Source: Microtetraspora glauca (GTDB lineage: Bacteria > Actinomycetota > Actinomycetes > Streptomycetales > Streptomycetaceae). Taken from it: 64,000 nt of DNA. The stretch is taken from positions 277,758 to 341,757 of the forward strand of contig JOFO01000002.1 of assembly GCA_000721275.1 (NCBI GenBank), written 5' to 3'. The translations under genes were made by a program, and so were the position numbers. The notes under the pieces are model-generated. The model was not told where the DNA came from. It was given only the letters and a program-made list of their open reading frames with translations, and made no database searches. This document shows positions 44,153 to 53,426 of the stretch, in pieces (the stretch's first letter is position 1; every line of letters begins with the position of its first letter).

Positions 44153-45163
44153 ATGCGGCACTACGGCAAGCGCACCGACGAGGACGACATCCGCCAGCGC
44201 CCCAACCGCAAGGGCACCCGGCCGCGGACCAGCATCCGCCCCAAGCACGAGGACGCCGTCGAGGGCATGGTCCTCACCGTGGACCGCGGCCGGCTGACCT
44301 GCCTGGTCGACGACCGGACCGTGCTCGCGATGAAGGCCCGCGAGCTGGGCCGCAAGGCGGCCGTGGTCGGCGACCGGGTCTCGCTGGTGGGCGACCTGTC
44401 GGGCGAGAAGGACACGCTGGCCCGGATCGTCCGGATCGGGGAGCGCAGCTCGGTGCTGCGCCGCACGGCCGACGACGACGACCCGTACGAGCGGGTGGTG
44501 GTGGCCAACGCCGACCAGCTCGCCATCGTCACCGCGCTCGCCGACCCCGAGCCGCGCCCGCGGCTGATCGACCGCTGCCTGGTGGCGGCGTACGACGGCG
44601 GTCTGGAGCCGTTCCTGGTGATGACCAAGTCGGACCTGGCGCCGCCGGAGAAGCTGCTGGAGCTGTACGGCGACCTGGACATCCCGTACGTGGTGGTGAA
44701 CCGCGAGGAGCTGTACGACGGCGGTGCGGCGGACCGGGTCCGGGAGCACCTGGACGGCCGGGTGACGGCCTTCGTCGGGCACTCCGGCGTCGGCAAGACG
44801 ACGCTGGTCAACGCGCTGGTGCCGGAGGGGAAGCGGCGGATCACCGGGCACGTGAACGCGGTGACCGGCCGCGGCCGGCACACCACCACCTCGGCGCTGG
44901 CGCTGCCGCTGGACGCGGTGGACGGCTGGGTCATCGACACGCCGGGCGTGCGGTCGTTCGGCCTGCACCACGTGGATCCGTCCCGGGTCATCCACGCCTT
45001 CCCCGACCTGGAGCCGGGCACGGAGAACTGCCCGCGCGCGTGCAGCCACGACGAGCCGGAGTGCGCCCTGGACGCCTGGGTGGCGGAGGGGCACGCCGAT
45101 CCGGCGCGGCTGTACTCGCTGCGGCGGCTGCTCTCCACCCGGGAGCGCCGCGAGGGCGACTGA
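44153..45163 (+). CDS. rsgA: Circularly permuted ribosome-biogenesis GTPase RsgA
   Basis: 336 residues. The N-terminal OB-fold is followed by permuted GTPase motifs in the order TKSD (G4), GHSGVGKTTL (G1), DTPGVRSFG (G3). A C-terminal zinc knuckle is CPRACSHDEPEC. Assists late 30S subunit maturation. Near-zero spacing after aroA. Confidence 0.94.
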   Translation: MRHYGKRTDEDDIRQRPNRKGTRPRTSIRPKHEDAVEGMVLTVDRGRLTCLVDDRTVLAMKARELGRKAAVVGDRVSLVGDLSGEKDTLARIVRIGERSSVLRRTADDDDPYERVVVANADQLAIVTALADPEPRPRLIDRCLVAAYDGGLEPFLVMTKSDLAPPEKLLELYGDLDIPYVVVNREELYDGGAADRVREHLDGRVTAFVGHSGVGKTTLVNALVPEGKRRITGHVNAVTGRGRHTTTSALALPLDAVDGWVIDTPGVRSFGLHHVDPSRVIHAFPDLEPGTENCPRACSHDEPECALDAWVAEGHADPARLYSLRRLLSTRERREGD

Positions 45164-45219
45164 GCCGCCGCCCCCGGCCGGCCGGGTTTACGGCCGCTCC
45201 CAGACCGGTAAGGACATAA

Positions 45220-45233
45220 CCGCACAAGTGCGG
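45220..45233. promoter_or_regulatory. 14-bp palindrome upstream of the SMR transporter gene
   Basis: CCGCACAAGTGCGG: 6-bp perfect arms with an AA centre, 31 nt upstream of the ATG. Could be an operator for the TetR encoded convergently next door, or a small leader hairpin. Confidence 0.5.
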
Positions 45234-45263
45234 CTGATCCGGACCGGGTGGGAGGCGGGGACG

Positions 45264-45587
45264 ATGGCGTGGCTGCTGGTGGTGGTCGCGGGGCTCCTGG
45301 AGACGGGCTTCGCGGTCTGCCTGAAGCTCTCGCACGGTTTCACCCGGCTCTGGCCGACGATCGCCTTCGCCTGTTTCGCCCTGGGCAGCTTCGGGCTGCT
45401 GACGCTCGCCCTGAAGAAGCTGGACGTGGGTCCGGCGTACGCGGTGTGGACGGGGATCGGGGCGGCCGGCACCGCCATCTACGGCATGGTGTTCCTCGGC
45501 GACCTGGTCTCCACGCTCAAGATCGTCTCGATCACCTTCGTCATCGTGGGGGTCATCGGCCTCCAGCTGTCCGGCTCGGCGCACTGA
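45264..45587 (+). CDS. SMR-family small multidrug/guanidinium transporter (107 aa)
   Basis: Four transmembrane helices in 107 residues, with the essential Glu in helix 1 (VVVAGLLETGFAVCLKLSHG) and the family loop GPAYAVWTGIGAAGTAIYGMVFLGD. SugE/Gdx-like by the LKLSHGF segment, possibly exporting guanidinium; EmrE-type drug export is the alternative. ATG 45264 has GGAGGCGGG in front; the GTG at 45228 overlaps a palindrome and is unlikely. Its last 109 bases overlap the convergent TetR gene. Confidence 0.88.
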   Translation: MAWLLVVVAGLLETGFAVCLKLSHGFTRLWPTIAFACFALGSFGLLTLALKKLDVGPAYAVWTGIGAAGTAIYGMVFLGDLVSTLKIVSITFVIVGVIGLQLSGSAH

Positions 45588-46114
45588 CCCTCCGGCGGCA
45601 GCGCCGGGGCGACGACGTGGCTGACGGCGAGCCGCAGGACCAGCTCGCAGCCGGCCGCCCACCGCTCCCCCGCGCAGCGCGCGCCCGCTGCGAGGAGCTC
45701 CCCCGGCGCCGGCGCCCCGGCGTCCGCCCGCCGCTGGGCGGGTACGGGGGCGGGCGGGGCGCCCGGCCGGACCGGGCGGGGGCGGGGCAGGCCCTCGGTC
45801 CAGGCGCCGGTGAGCAGCGAGCGGAGTATCGGCCGGTCACCGGCCCGGGCGACGGTCCACTCGGCGAGGGCGGCGAGGTCGCGGGCGGAGGGTTCGGGGG
45901 TGGCGAGCAGCCGGCGGACGCCGTCGAGGTAGGCGTCGGCCTCGTGCCGGACGAGGGCCCGGGCCAGCCCCTCCTTGCTGCCGAACTCGTTGTAGAGGGT
46001 CTGCCGGGAGACCCGGGCGGCGCGGGCGAGGTCGGCCATTCGGACGGCGGACCAGGGGTGGCGGGCCAGGGCAGCCAGGGCGGCGTCGAGCAGGGCCTCG
46101 CGGGCGGTCGGCAT
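45479..46114 (-). CDS. TetR-family transcriptional regulator (211 aa)
   Basis: HTH at residues 15-50 (AVRMADLARAARVSRQTLYNEFGSKEGLARALV), then a helical ligand domain with Ala/Pro-rich middle (about residues 110-135). The C-terminal ~36 codons are antisense to the SMR gene, an unusual convergent overlap. It is divergent from hisN. Likely regulates the SMR transporter or itself; the ligand is unknown. Confidence 0.85.
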   Translation of the reverse strand: MPTAREALLDAALAALARHPWSAVRMADLARAARVSRQTLYNEFGSKEGLARALVRHEADAYLDGVRRLLATPEPSARDLAALAEWTVARAGDRPILRSLLTGAWTEGLPRPRPVRPGAPPAPVPAQRRADAGAPAPGELLAAGARCAGERWAAGCELVLRLAVSHVVAPALPPEGQCAEPDSWRPMTPTMTKVIETILSVETRSPRNTMP

Positions 46115-46238
46115 GGGCGCCTCCGGTCCGGTCGGTGGTCCCTTAGCGTCGGCAGGGGCGGGGGCGCTGTCAAGGGCGCGGGGGCCGGGGGCGAGACGGT
46201 TCGCCGGGCGGCGCGGGGGCGGCGCTAGAGTGCCGGGC

Positions 46239-47051
46239 ATGGCCGATTACCACGATGACCTGCGTCTTGCCCATGCCCTCGCGGATGCCGCCGACGCGGC
46301 CACCATGGCCCGCTTCCGGGCGCTGGACCTCAAGGTCGAGACGAAGCCGGACATGACGCCGGTGAGCGAGGCGGACCGGGCCGCCGAGGAGCTGATCCGC
46401 GCGGAGCTCCAGAAGGAGCGGCCCGGGGACGCGATCCTGGGCGAGGAGTACGGCGTGGAGGGCACCGGCCCGCGCCGCTGGGTGATCGACCCGATCGACG
46501 GCACCAAGAACTACGTGCGCGGGGTGCCGGTGTGGGCGACCCTGATCGCGCTGATGGAGGAGGGCGAGGACGGCTTCCAGCCGGTGGTCGGCGTGGTGTC
46601 GGCGCCGGCGCTGGGCCGCCGCTGGTGGGCGGCGAAGGGCCTGGGCGCCTTCGCGGGCACCGGGCCGGACGAGGGGACCCGGATCGGCGTGTCCGGGGTG
46701 GCGTCGCTGGCCGACGCCTCGTTCGCGTATTCGTCGCTGAGCGGCTGGGAGGAGCGCGGCAGGCTCGACGCCTTCCTGGACCTCACGCGCGCGTGCTGGC
46801 GGACCCGGGCGTACGGCGACTTCTGGCCGTACATGATGGTCGCCGAGGGCACGGTGGACCTGTGCGCGGAGCCGGAGCTGTCGCTGTGGGACATGGCGGC
46901 GGTGGCGATCGTGGTGCAGGAGGCCGGCGGCGCGTACACCGGCCTGGACGGGCGGCCCGGCCCGCACAGCGGGAACGCGGCGGCCTCGAACGGTCTGCTC
47001 CACGCGGAACTGCTGGGGCGCCTGGGGCACGCGGCGGCGCCGGACGCCTGA
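46239..47051 (+). CDS. hisN: Histidinol-phosphatase, inositol monophosphatase family
   Basis: 270 residues of the IMPase fold: metal site 1 GEEYG, DPIDGTKNYVRG (double Asp), and LWDMAAVAIVVQEAGG near the C-terminus. Actinobacterial HisN-type phosphatases of this length dephosphorylate L-histidinol phosphate; the inositol phosphate assignment is less likely. Conserved in this neighbourhood in Streptomyces as I recall. Start at ATG 46239. Confidence 0.88.
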   Translation: MADYHDDLRLAHALADAADAATMARFRALDLKVETKPDMTPVSEADRAAEELIRAELQKERPGDAILGEEYGVEGTGPRRWVIDPIDGTKNYVRGVPVWATLIALMEEGEDGFQPVVGVVSAPALGRRWWAAKGLGAFAGTGPDEGTRIGVSGVASLADASFAYSSLSGWEERGRLDAFLDLTRACWRTRAYGDFWPYMMVAEGTVDLCAEPELSLWDMAAVAIVVQEAGGAYTGLDGRPGPHSGNAAASNGLLHAELLGRLGHAAAPDA

Positions 47052-47188
47052 GCGCGCCCCCGCCCGCCCCCGGGGGCGCCCCGCGCGCCCCCTTGTCGGC
47101 CTCCTCCCCCGGTGCGAGTCTGAGACTCCCCCGCTTGTGCGCTTGTGAATCGCCTCACGTGGGCGGTTCCGAGGAGGTGGCTCCATCC

Positions 47189-47575
47189 ATGCTCGTCCGT
47201 GACGCCATGAGCACCGTCATCCTCACCATCGGCCCCGCCCACACCCTGCGGCAGGCCGCCCGGCTGATGTCCGCCCGCCGGGTCGGCGCCGCCGTCGTCC
47301 TCGACGGCGACGCCGGGCTCGGCATCCTCACCGAACGCGACGTCCTCAACTCCCTCGGCCTCGGCCAGGACCCCGACCGCGAGACGGCCGGCTCGCACAC
47401 CACCCGCGACGTGGTCTTCGCGGCGCCCGGCTGGACGCTGGAGGAGGCCGCCGAGGCGATGACCCGCGGCGGCTTCCGCCACCTGGTCGTCCTGGACGGC
47501 CTCGGACCGGTCGGCATGGTGTCGGTCCGCGACATCATCCGCTGCTGGCTCCCGGCGCACAGCGCGGCCGAGTGA
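47189..47575 (+). CDS. Two-CBS-domain protein (128 aa)
   Basis: Two CBS motifs: residues 1-55 (MLVRDAMSTVILTIGPAHTL, ILTERDVLNS) and 65-125 (TTRDVVFAAPGWTL, MVSVRDIIRCW). CBS pairs bind adenine nucleotides. GAGGAGG ribosome site 12 bases upstream. Function unknown. Confidence 0.87.
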   Translation: MLVRDAMSTVILTIGPAHTLRQAARLMSARRVGAAVVLDGDAGLGILTERDVLNSLGLGQDPDRETAGSHTTRDVVFAAPGWTLEEAAEAMTRGGFRHLVVLDGLGPVGMVSVRDIIRCWLPAHSAAE

Positions 47576-47648
47576 ACCGGCCCGGCCCGTGTCCCACGGG
47601 CCGGAAGGCCGTTCCGTCCGTTTTCCGCCCGCTGTTACCCTGGCCTTC

Positions 47649-48065
47649 ATGAGCGACCTGTTGGAACGACTGCGCGGACGCGGCTGGCGGATGACCGCGC
47701 AGCGCCGTGTCGTCGCCGAGGTCCTCGACGGCGACCACGTGCATCTCACCGCCGACGAGGTGCACGCCCGCGCCGTCGAGCGCCTGCCCGAGATCTCCCG
47801 TGCGACCGTCTACAACACGCTGGGCGAGATGGTGACGCTCGGCGAGGTCATCGAGGTCGCCACCGACGGCCGCGCCAAGCGGTACGACCCGAACGCGCAC
47901 CGGCCGCACCAGCACCTGGTCTGCGCCGGCTGCGGCGCGATCCGCGACGTGCACCCGGCGGGCGACCCGCTGCGGGACCTGCCGGACGCGGAGCGCTTCG
48001 GCTTCACGATCTCGGACGTCGAGGTCACCTACCGCGGCCTCTGCCCGAACTGCGCGGCGGCCTAG
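47649..48065 (+). CDS. Fur-family metalloregulator (138 aa)
   Basis: Winged HTH RMTAQRRVVAEVLDGDHVHLTADEVHAR..., then EISRATVYNTLGEMVTLGEV. CAGCG and CPNC supply the structural zinc cysteines, and HRPHQHLVC the metal-sensing His set. PerR, Zur, Nur or Fur cannot be told apart from this. The paired CxxC motifs support a structural zinc site. Its stop overlaps that of the convergent Sel1 gene. Confidence 0.88.
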   Translation: MSDLLERLRGRGWRMTAQRRVVAEVLDGDHVHLTADEVHARAVERLPEISRATVYNTLGEMVTLGEVIEVATDGRAKRYDPNAHRPHQHLVCAGCGAIRDVHPAGDPLRDLPDAERFGFTISDVEVTYRGLCPNCAAA

Positions 48066-50194
48066 CGACGACCGACGACGGAAGAAGGGCGCCCCTCCTG
48101 ACGCAGGAGGGGCGCCCTTCCCGCTTCGCGCGCCCGCGTCCCGCTTCCGTCCCCGCGTCCCGGGAACGCCGAAGGCCCGGATCGTCGGGAGACGATCCGG
48201 GCCTTCGGGCTACTGAGTAGCGGGGACAGGATTTGAACCTGCGACCTCTGGGTTATGAGCAGCTCGCCGCGGCGGGCGGCGAGCAGGCCGAGCCGGAGCG
48301 CGGCGCGGCCGTGCCCGGCCCGGGCGGCCCGGGTCCACCACAGGGCGGCCTCCCGCTCGTTGCCCTCGCGGGCGAGGAGCAGCCCGAGGTTGAAGGCGCC
48401 GTTGCGGCTGCCGGCCTCGGCGGCCTCCCGGTACCAGCGGGCGGCCCCGGCGAGGTCGCCGCGCCCGGCGGCGAGCATCCCGACCCGCACCTGGGCGCGC
48501 CGGTGGCCCTGCTGGGCGGCCCGCTCGTACCACTCCTCGCACTCGGTCTTCTGGTCGACGGGGGCGCCGAGGACCACCGGGCCGGGCTCGGGGCGGCGGG
48601 CGTCGAGGACCGTGGCCAGCCGGAAGGCGGCCTCGGCGCTGCCGCCGCCGGCGGCGCAGCGCAGGTGCCGTTCGGCGGTCTGCTCGTCGCCGTCGCGCAG
48701 GGCGGCGATGCCGACCTGGAGGGCGGCCTCGGTGTGCCCGGCGGCGGCGGCCCGCTCGTACCAGACGAGGGCGGTGCGGTCGTCGTCGCGGCCCGCGTGG
48801 ATGATGCCCAGGTTGAAGGCGGCGTCCACCGAGCCCGCCTCGGCGGCCTTGGAGAACCACGGCTCGGCGCCGCCCGCGTCCCCGGCCTGGAGGAGCAGCA
48901 CGGCGAGCGCGTTGGCGGCCTCGCGGTGGCCGGCGTAGGCGGCGCGGCGGTACCACTGCTCGGCCTGCGGGAGACGGTCCTGGGCGGCGCAGAGCAGCCC
49001 GAGGTTGTAGGCGCCGTTGACGTCGCCGGCGTCCATGGCGGCGCGGTACCAGCGCTCGGCGGTCTGCTGCTCGCCGCGGGCGGCGTGCAGGGCGCCGAGG
49101 GCGTTGGCGGCGTTGCCGTCGCCGTCCTGGGCGGCGCGCAGCCACCAGACGGCGGCGCTCTCCTCGTCGCCGGCGTCGCGCAGCAGGAAGCCGAGGGCGC
49201 AGGCGGCCTTGGCCTCGCCCTCCTTGGCGGCGCTGAGGTACCAGCGTCCGGCCTCCTTCAGCTCGCCGCGGTGTTCGAGGATGGCGCCGAGGTGGAGGGC
49301 GGCGCGCCGGTGTCCGCGCGCGGCGGCCTGCCGGAACCACTGCTCGGCCTCGCCGAGCAGCCCGGCGCCGGCCGCCTCGGCGGTGCGGGGCGCGGCGGGC
49401 TCGGGGCGCGCGGCGCCGGACGCGCGGTCGCCGGCGCGGAGGGTGTCGGCGGCGCGGAGCCGGCCGGCGGTGTCGTAGGCGTGGCCGGGGCGGCCGGCGG
49501 CGGGGCCGTAGGCGTGCGGGCCGCGGTAGGACTCGGTGGCCCGCCGCTCCAGGGCGAGGGCGAGCCGGTACGCGGCCTCCCGGTGGCCCTGTTCGGCGGC
49601 GGCGCGGAACCAGCGCTCGGCGCCGACGTCGCTGCGGTGCTCCAGGAGGTCGGCGAGGGCGTAGGCGCCGAGGGCGTGGCCCTGTTCGGCGGCCTGGCGG
49701 AGCCAGTACTCGGCGGCGGGTTCGTCGCCGCGCTCGCGGTGGTGGCGGCCGAGGGCGTGGGCGGCGGGGGCGGAGCCGGCGACGGCGGCGACGCGCCACC
49801 AGCCGGCGGCCTCGTCGGGGTAGCCGCGCTGGTGGAGCAGGACGCCGAGGTTGTTGGCGGCGGCCCGGTCGCCCTCGGCGGTGGCGGCGCGCAGGAAGGG
49901 CTCGGCGCCGGCGAGGTCGCCGCGGCGCAGCAGCAGGGCGCCGAGGGCGCTCATGGCGTCGGTGTCACCGCGCTCGGCGGCCTTGCGGTGCCGGGCCTCG
50001 GTCTCGGCCTCCGTCTCGGCCTCGGTGTCCGGTCCGGGGTCCGGGACGGTGTGCGTGCCGGTTCCGGCGGGGGTGTCGGCGGCCACGTCGACGGCCGGCA
50101 CTGCCTCGATGATCTCGTCCGCGGCGTTTCTGGCGTGCCGCTGCACAAACCGCCCTGTCTCCAACAGAGTTGCCCTGTCCCCCATAAATACCAT
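48062..50194 (-). CDS. Sel1/TPR-repeat protein, C-terminus fused into a tRNA remnant (710 aa)
   Basis: From about residue 75 to 640 there are some 14 Sel1-like repeats (pattern AExWxRxAAxxGHxxAAxxLGxLL), giving a solenoid for protein-protein contacts. There is no signal peptide; acidic Glu/Thr/Asp-rich region at residues 38-70. The last ~66 codons come from the tRNA-fMet copy and two terminators (ITQRSQVQILSP is the translated tRNA), so the natural C-terminus was probably lost. ATG 50194; a second ATG three codons later is possible. Function unknown. Confidence 0.75.
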   Translation of the reverse strand: MVFMGDRATLLETGRFVQRHARNAADEIIEAVPAVDVAADTPAGTGTHTVPDPGPDTEAETEAETEARHRKAAERGDTDAMSALGALLLRRGDLAGAEPFLRAATAEGDRAAANNLGVLLHQRGYPDEAAGWWRVAAVAGSAPAAHALGRHHRERGDEPAAEYWLRQAAEQGHALGAYALADLLEHRSDVGAERWFRAAAEQGHREAAYRLALALERRATESYRGPHAYGPAAGRPGHAYDTAGRLRAADTLRAGDRASGAARPEPAAPRTAEAAGAGLLGEAEQWFRQAAARGHRRAALHLGAILEHRGELKEAGRWYLSAAKEGEAKAACALGFLLRDAGDEESAAVWWLRAAQDGDGNAANALGALHAARGEQQTAERWYRAAMDAGDVNGAYNLGLLCAAQDRLPQAEQWYRRAAYAGHREAANALAVLLLQAGDAGGAEPWFSKAAEAGSVDAAFNLGIIHAGRDDDRTALVWYERAAAAGHTEAALQVGIAALRDGDEQTAERHLRCAAGGGSAEAAFRLATVLDARRPEPGPVVLGAPVDQKTECEEWYERAAQQGHRRAQVRVGMLAAGRGDLAGAARWYREAAEAGSRNGAFNLGLLLAREGNEREAALWWTRAARAGHGRAALRLGLLAARRGELLITQRSQVQILSPLLSSPKARIVSRRSGPSAFPGRGDGSGTRAREAGRAPLLRQEGRPSSVVGRR
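48084..48120. terminator. Strong terminator after the Fur gene
   Basis: Seventeen-base perfect arms (48084-48100 and 48104-48120), 3-nt loop. It lies inside the open frame of the Sel1 gene on the other strand, which argues that this portion of that frame is not original coding sequence. Confidence 0.85.
48171..48206. terminator. Second terminator, next to the tRNA remnant
   Basis: Sixteen-base perfect arms (48171-48186, 48191-48206), loop GGGA. It ends ten bases before the partial tRNA-fMet copy, just where a tRNA terminator would sit, consistent with this being the original 3' flank of the tRNA locus. Confidence 0.82.
48216..48260 (-). repeat. 45-bp duplicate of tRNA-fMet 3' half (attachment-site-like direct repeat)
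   Basis: Identical over 45 bases to 50395-50439, which spans from the end of the anticodon stem through the anticodon loop and T-arm to the 3' end of tRNA-fMet. It is in the same orientation as the intact tRNA, 2.18 kb away. Identity stops abruptly at the anticodon-stem boundary. Such partial tRNA copies form when a tyrosine-recombinase element integrates at a tRNA 3' end. Confidence 0.9.
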
Positions 50195-50394
50195 CGTCGC
50201 ACCACCCGCAACCCGCGCACACCCGGTATACCGCAGCCCGTGAGGTCACCTCAGCGTTTTGTCGACATGCCCACAGAGAGACAAGTCAAACACGAGACGC
50301 CTCAACTCGCCCCTTCCGTACCGCTCTTCCGCGCCCCCCGTCACCACGACACGCGACGAGGGCCCGGATCCTTATGGATCCGAGCCCTCGTGTC
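48261..50394. mobile_element. Possible remnant of a tRNA-fMet-integrated element
   Basis: The segment is bounded by perfect 45-bp tRNA-fMet 3'-half repeats. It contains only the Sel1/TPR gene, with no integrase, replication or transfer gene. It could be what remains after deletion of a larger element, or a tandem tRNA locus with one copy half deleted. GC content is not visibly different from the surroundings. Confidence 0.45.
50356..50391. terminator. Terminator downstream of tRNA-fMet
   Basis: Sixteen-base arms with a single internal mismatch (50356-50371, 50376-50391) and a TTAT loop. It follows the tRNA 3' end within six bases. Confidence 0.75.
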
Positions 50395-50396
50395 AG

Positions 50397-50470
50397 TAGC
50401 GGGGACAGGATTTGAACCTGCGACCTCTGGGTTATGAGCCCAGCGAGCTACCGAGCTGCTCCACCCCGCG
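50397..50470 (-). tRNA. Initiator tRNA-fMet (anticodon CAT)
   Basis: A complete cloverleaf on the minus strand, beginning CGCGGGGTGGAGCAGCTCGG. The anticodon loop is CTCATAA, flanked by three consecutive G-C pairs (GGG/CCC), an initiator hallmark. The T-arm is GGTTCAAATCC. The first acceptor pair C1-U72 does not match, as expected for an initiator. CCA is not encoded. This intact copy is the source of the 45-bp repeat at 48216. Confidence 0.95.
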
Positions 50471-50513
50471 TCGGTGATGTCACACTATCACGACGCGGGG
50501 TGAAGGCCGCAGG

Positions 50514-53426
50514 TCAGCTGCCGGAAGCGCGCTGCGGCTGGATCTTGGCGCCCGCTTCCGCGGCCTTCTCGAGCGCGGCCTGGAGGTCGTCCTGGGCCTT
50601 GCCGTAGGCCGCCCAGTCGCCCTTCGCGAGGGCCGCCTGGCCCGCGTCGTACGCCTTCTGGGCGTCGGCGATCGCCTGCTTCAGCGCCGCGTCGGCCGAG
50701 GCCGGCGGCTGCGGCTCGGTCGGCTCGTCGGTGTCCGGCGGGGACGGCGGGGCCGTGCCCTCCACCCCGAAGACCGCGTTGAGCGCGTCCGTGAGGTTGT
50801 TCTCGAACACCGTGGTGTCCTTGGTGGTGTCGCCGTCCGGCTGGTCGGCGTCCACGTAGGAGACCGCGACCTTCTTCAGGAGCGGGTAGAGCGCGTTCCG
50901 CCCCTGGGCGTAGACCGGCTCCACGTACAGGAACCCGCCGTCGAGCGGCACGGTGAGCAGGTTGCCGTACTGGATGTCCGAGTCGGCGCCCTTCATGTCG
51001 CGGACGAAGGTGGCGACATCGGGCAGACCGTTGAGCTTGCTCTGCACCTGCGCCGGTCCCGGCACGTCCTCGGTGACCCGGAGGAGTCTCAGCCGGCCGT
51101 ACTCCTTGCTGGTGGCGTCGGCGTCGACCGCCATGAAGCCGCCCAGGTTGGGCCGCCCGTTGGGGGTGAACGTCGTGGTCAGCGAGAAGCGCTGCTCCGC
51201 GTCCCCGGGCATCTTCATGCTCAGGTAGTACGGCGGCACGGCGACGTTGTCCTTGTTGGTCGGGTCGTCCGGCACCTGCCACGCGTCCGAGCCGCTGTAG
51301 AACTGGGCCGGGTCGGTGACGTGGTAGCGGGTCAGCAGCTCGCGCTGGACCTTGAACATGTCCTGCGGGTAGCGCAGGTGCTCCAGCAGGCCGGCCTTGA
51401 TGTCCGCCTTCGGCTTCACCGTGCCGGGGAAGGCCTTCATCCAGGTCTTGAGGACCGGGTCCTCGGTGTCCCACTGGTACAGGGTGACGGAGCCGTCGTA
51501 GGCGTCGACGGTGGCCTTCACCGAGTTGCGGATGTAGTTGACCTGGTTCTGCTGGGCGACGACCGCGCGCTGCTGGTTGCCGACGGTCAGCGAGTCGGCC
51601 GTGGTGTCCCCGAGCGTGGTCCGCGAGGCGTACGGGTAGCCGTTGCTGGTCGTGTAGGCGTCGACGATCCACTGGATGCGCCCGTCGACGACGGCCGGGT
51701 AGGCGTCGCCGTCGATGGTCAGCCAGGGGGCGACGGCCTCGACGCGCTGCTTGGGCGTGCGGTTGTACAGGATCCGCGAACCGTCGCCGATGGCCCCGGA
51801 GTAGAGGATCTGCGGCTCGCTGAAGGCCACCGCGTACGCGGCGCGGTTGAAGGCGTTCTCCAGGCTGACGCCGCTCTTGCCCTGGTAGCTGGTGGTCTTC
51901 TCGCCGTTCTCCTCGTAGTCCAGCTCCTTCTGGGGGCCGCCCACGATCGAGTACTGGTCGGTCTTCTCGCCGTAGTAGATCCGCTGCTCGTACTTCCCGA
52001 GCTCACCGGTGGTCGGGAGGCCCGACTCGGTGAAGACCGGGGAGCCGTTGGCGTCGGTCTGGGTGCCGCGGGCCATGATGGCGCCGTAGCCGTGGGTGTA
52101 GGTGAAGTGATCGTTGATCCAGTTCCGCTTCGGGATGCCGCGGATGTTCAGCTCGCGCAGGCCGATGACGATGTCCTGGCCCTTGTAGCGGTCCACGTCG
52201 AGCGTCGTCGGGAACTGGTAGTACTTCCGCTTCTGCTCCAGCTGCTGGAACGTCGGCGAGACGATGTTGGGGTCGAGGAGCCGGTAGGCCGCCGCCGAGT
52301 CGGCGTCCGTCCGCAGCTTGTCCTTGGCCTTGACCGTCGACTTGCCCGAGTAGTTCTCCAGCTTGGTGTCGTCGATCGCGTACGCCTTGCGGGTGGCGTC
52401 GATGTTCTGCTGGATGTACGGGGCTTCCTTGGCCTGCTCGTTCGGCTGGACCTGGAACTTCTGCACGATCGCCGGGTACAGGCCGCCGATCAGCACCGCC
52501 GACAGCACCATCAGGCCGAAGCCGATGACCGGCAGCTGCCAGGTGCGGCGCCACAGGGTGGCGAAGAAGAGCACCGCGCAGATGACGGCGATGCAGAAGA
52601 GGATCGTCTTCGCCGGCAGGTAGGCGTTGGCGTCGACGTACCTGAGGCCGGTCCAGTTGCCGGTGGCCTTGAAGTCGCTGGACTTCACCGCCAGGCCGTA
52701 CCGGTCGAGCCAGTACGCCACGGCCTTCAGGGCGACGAAGACGCCGAGGAGCACCGAGAGGTGGCCGGTGGCGGCGGCGGTGGCGCGGGCACCGGGGCTG
52801 GTGACCCGCAGTCCGCCGTACAGGTAGTGGGTGATCGCCGCGGCGATCAGCGACAGCACCACGGCGGCGAAGCCGAAGGCCAGCAGGAAGCGGTACCAGG
52901 GCAGGTCGAAGGCGTAGAACGAGACGTCCTTGCCGAACTGGGAGTCCTTCTCGCCGAAGTCCACCCCGTTCACCCACATGAGCCAGGTGCGCCACTGGCC
53001 GGAGGCGGAGGCGCCGGCGATCAGGCCCACCAGGGCGGTGACCGCGAGCAGCACCCACTTCTTGAAGGGGGCGACGCCCATCCGGTACCGGTCGAGGCTC
53101 TGCTGCTCCAGCGACATGGCGCTGAGCGGCGGCCGGAGCCGGTACGCCAGCCAGATGTTGAGGCCGACGGCGAGACCCATGAGCAGGCCGAAGACCGCGA
53201 ACAGCCCGATCTTGGTCCACAGGGTGGTGGTGAACACGGACGAGTAGTGGACCGAGCGGTACCACAGCCAGTCCGTCCAGAACCCGGCGAACATCACGAA
53301 CGCCATGGCCAGGACGGCCAGCACGCCCAGTGTCATCAGCAGGGTGCGGGCCCGCCGGGACGGCCGGCCGACTCTGATCCTTGGCCCGGACGGGCCTCCG
53401 CCACGGTCCGGCATCTGGAAAGCCAA
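50514..53426 (-). CDS. UPF0182-family large membrane protein (970 aa)
   Basis: Residues 20-330 contain about seven transmembrane helices ([30 protein letters not shown] first). A ~550-residue extracytoplasmic region follows ([17 protein letters not shown]..., [22 protein letters not shown]). An acidic Pro/Asp/Glu linker near 890 leads to a short C-terminal coiled coil. Typical of actinobacterial UPF0182, whose role is unknown. I use TTG 53426 ([11 protein letters not shown]), with GAGGGGCG upstream; ATG 53414 is an alternative. Confidence 0.88.
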   Translation of the reverse strand: MAFQMPDRGGGPSGPRIRVGRPSRRARTLLMTLGVLAVLAMAFVMFAGFWTDWLWYRSVHYSSVFTTTLWTKIGLFAVFGLLMGLAVGLNIWLAYRLRPPLSAMSLEQQSLDRYRMGVAPFKKWVLLAVTALVGLIAGASASGQWRTWLMWVNGVDFGEKDSQFGKDVSFYAFDLPWYRFLLAFGFAAVVLSLIAAAITHYLYGGLRVTSPGARATAAATGHLSVLLGVFVALKAVAYWLDRYGLAVKSSDFKATGNWTGLRYVDANAYLPAKTILFCIAVICAVLFFATLWRRTWQLPVIGFGLMVLSAVLIGGLYPAIVQKFQVQPNEQAKEAPYIQQNIDATRKAYAIDDTKLENYSGKSTVKAKDKLRTDADSAAAYRLLDPNIVSPTFQQLEQKRKYYQFPTTLDVDRYKGQDIVIGLRELNIRGIPKRNWINDHFTYTHGYGAIMARGTQTDANGSPVFTESGLPTTGELGKYEQRIYYGEKTDQYSIVGGPQKELDYEENGEKTTSYQGKSGVSLENAFNRAAYAVAFSEPQILYSGAIGDGSRILYNRTPKQRVEAVAPWLTIDGDAYPAVVDGRIQWIVDAYTTSNGYPYASRTTLGDTTADSLTVGNQQRAVVAQQNQVNYIRNSVKATVDAYDGSVTLYQWDTEDPVLKTWMKAFPGTVKPKADIKAGLLEHLRYPQDMFKVQRELLTRYHVTDPAQFYSGSDAWQVPDDPTNKDNVAVPPYYLSMKMPGDAEQRFSLTTTFTPNGRPNLGGFMAVDADATSKEYGRLRLLRVTEDVPGPAQVQSKLNGLPDVATFVRDMKGADSDIQYGNLLTVPLDGGFLYVEPVYAQGRNALYPLLKKVAVSYVDADQPDGDTTKDTTVFENNLTDALNAVFGVEGTAPPSPPDTDEPTEPQPPASADAALKQAIADAQKAYDAGQAALAKGDWAAYGKAQDDLQAALEKAAEAGAKIQPQRASGS

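Noticed and set aside
40555..44154. 1199-aa minus-strand frame spanning the hydrolase, SRAP and aroA genes
   Set aside because: Ser/Arg/Pro-rich translation opposite aroA. Only the 211-residue hydrolase end is real.
45181..45263. Guanidine riboswitch upstream of the SMR gene
   Set aside because: A small hairpin exists (CCGCAC-AA-GTGCGG), but conserved guanidine-I, II or III core sequences are not recognisable.
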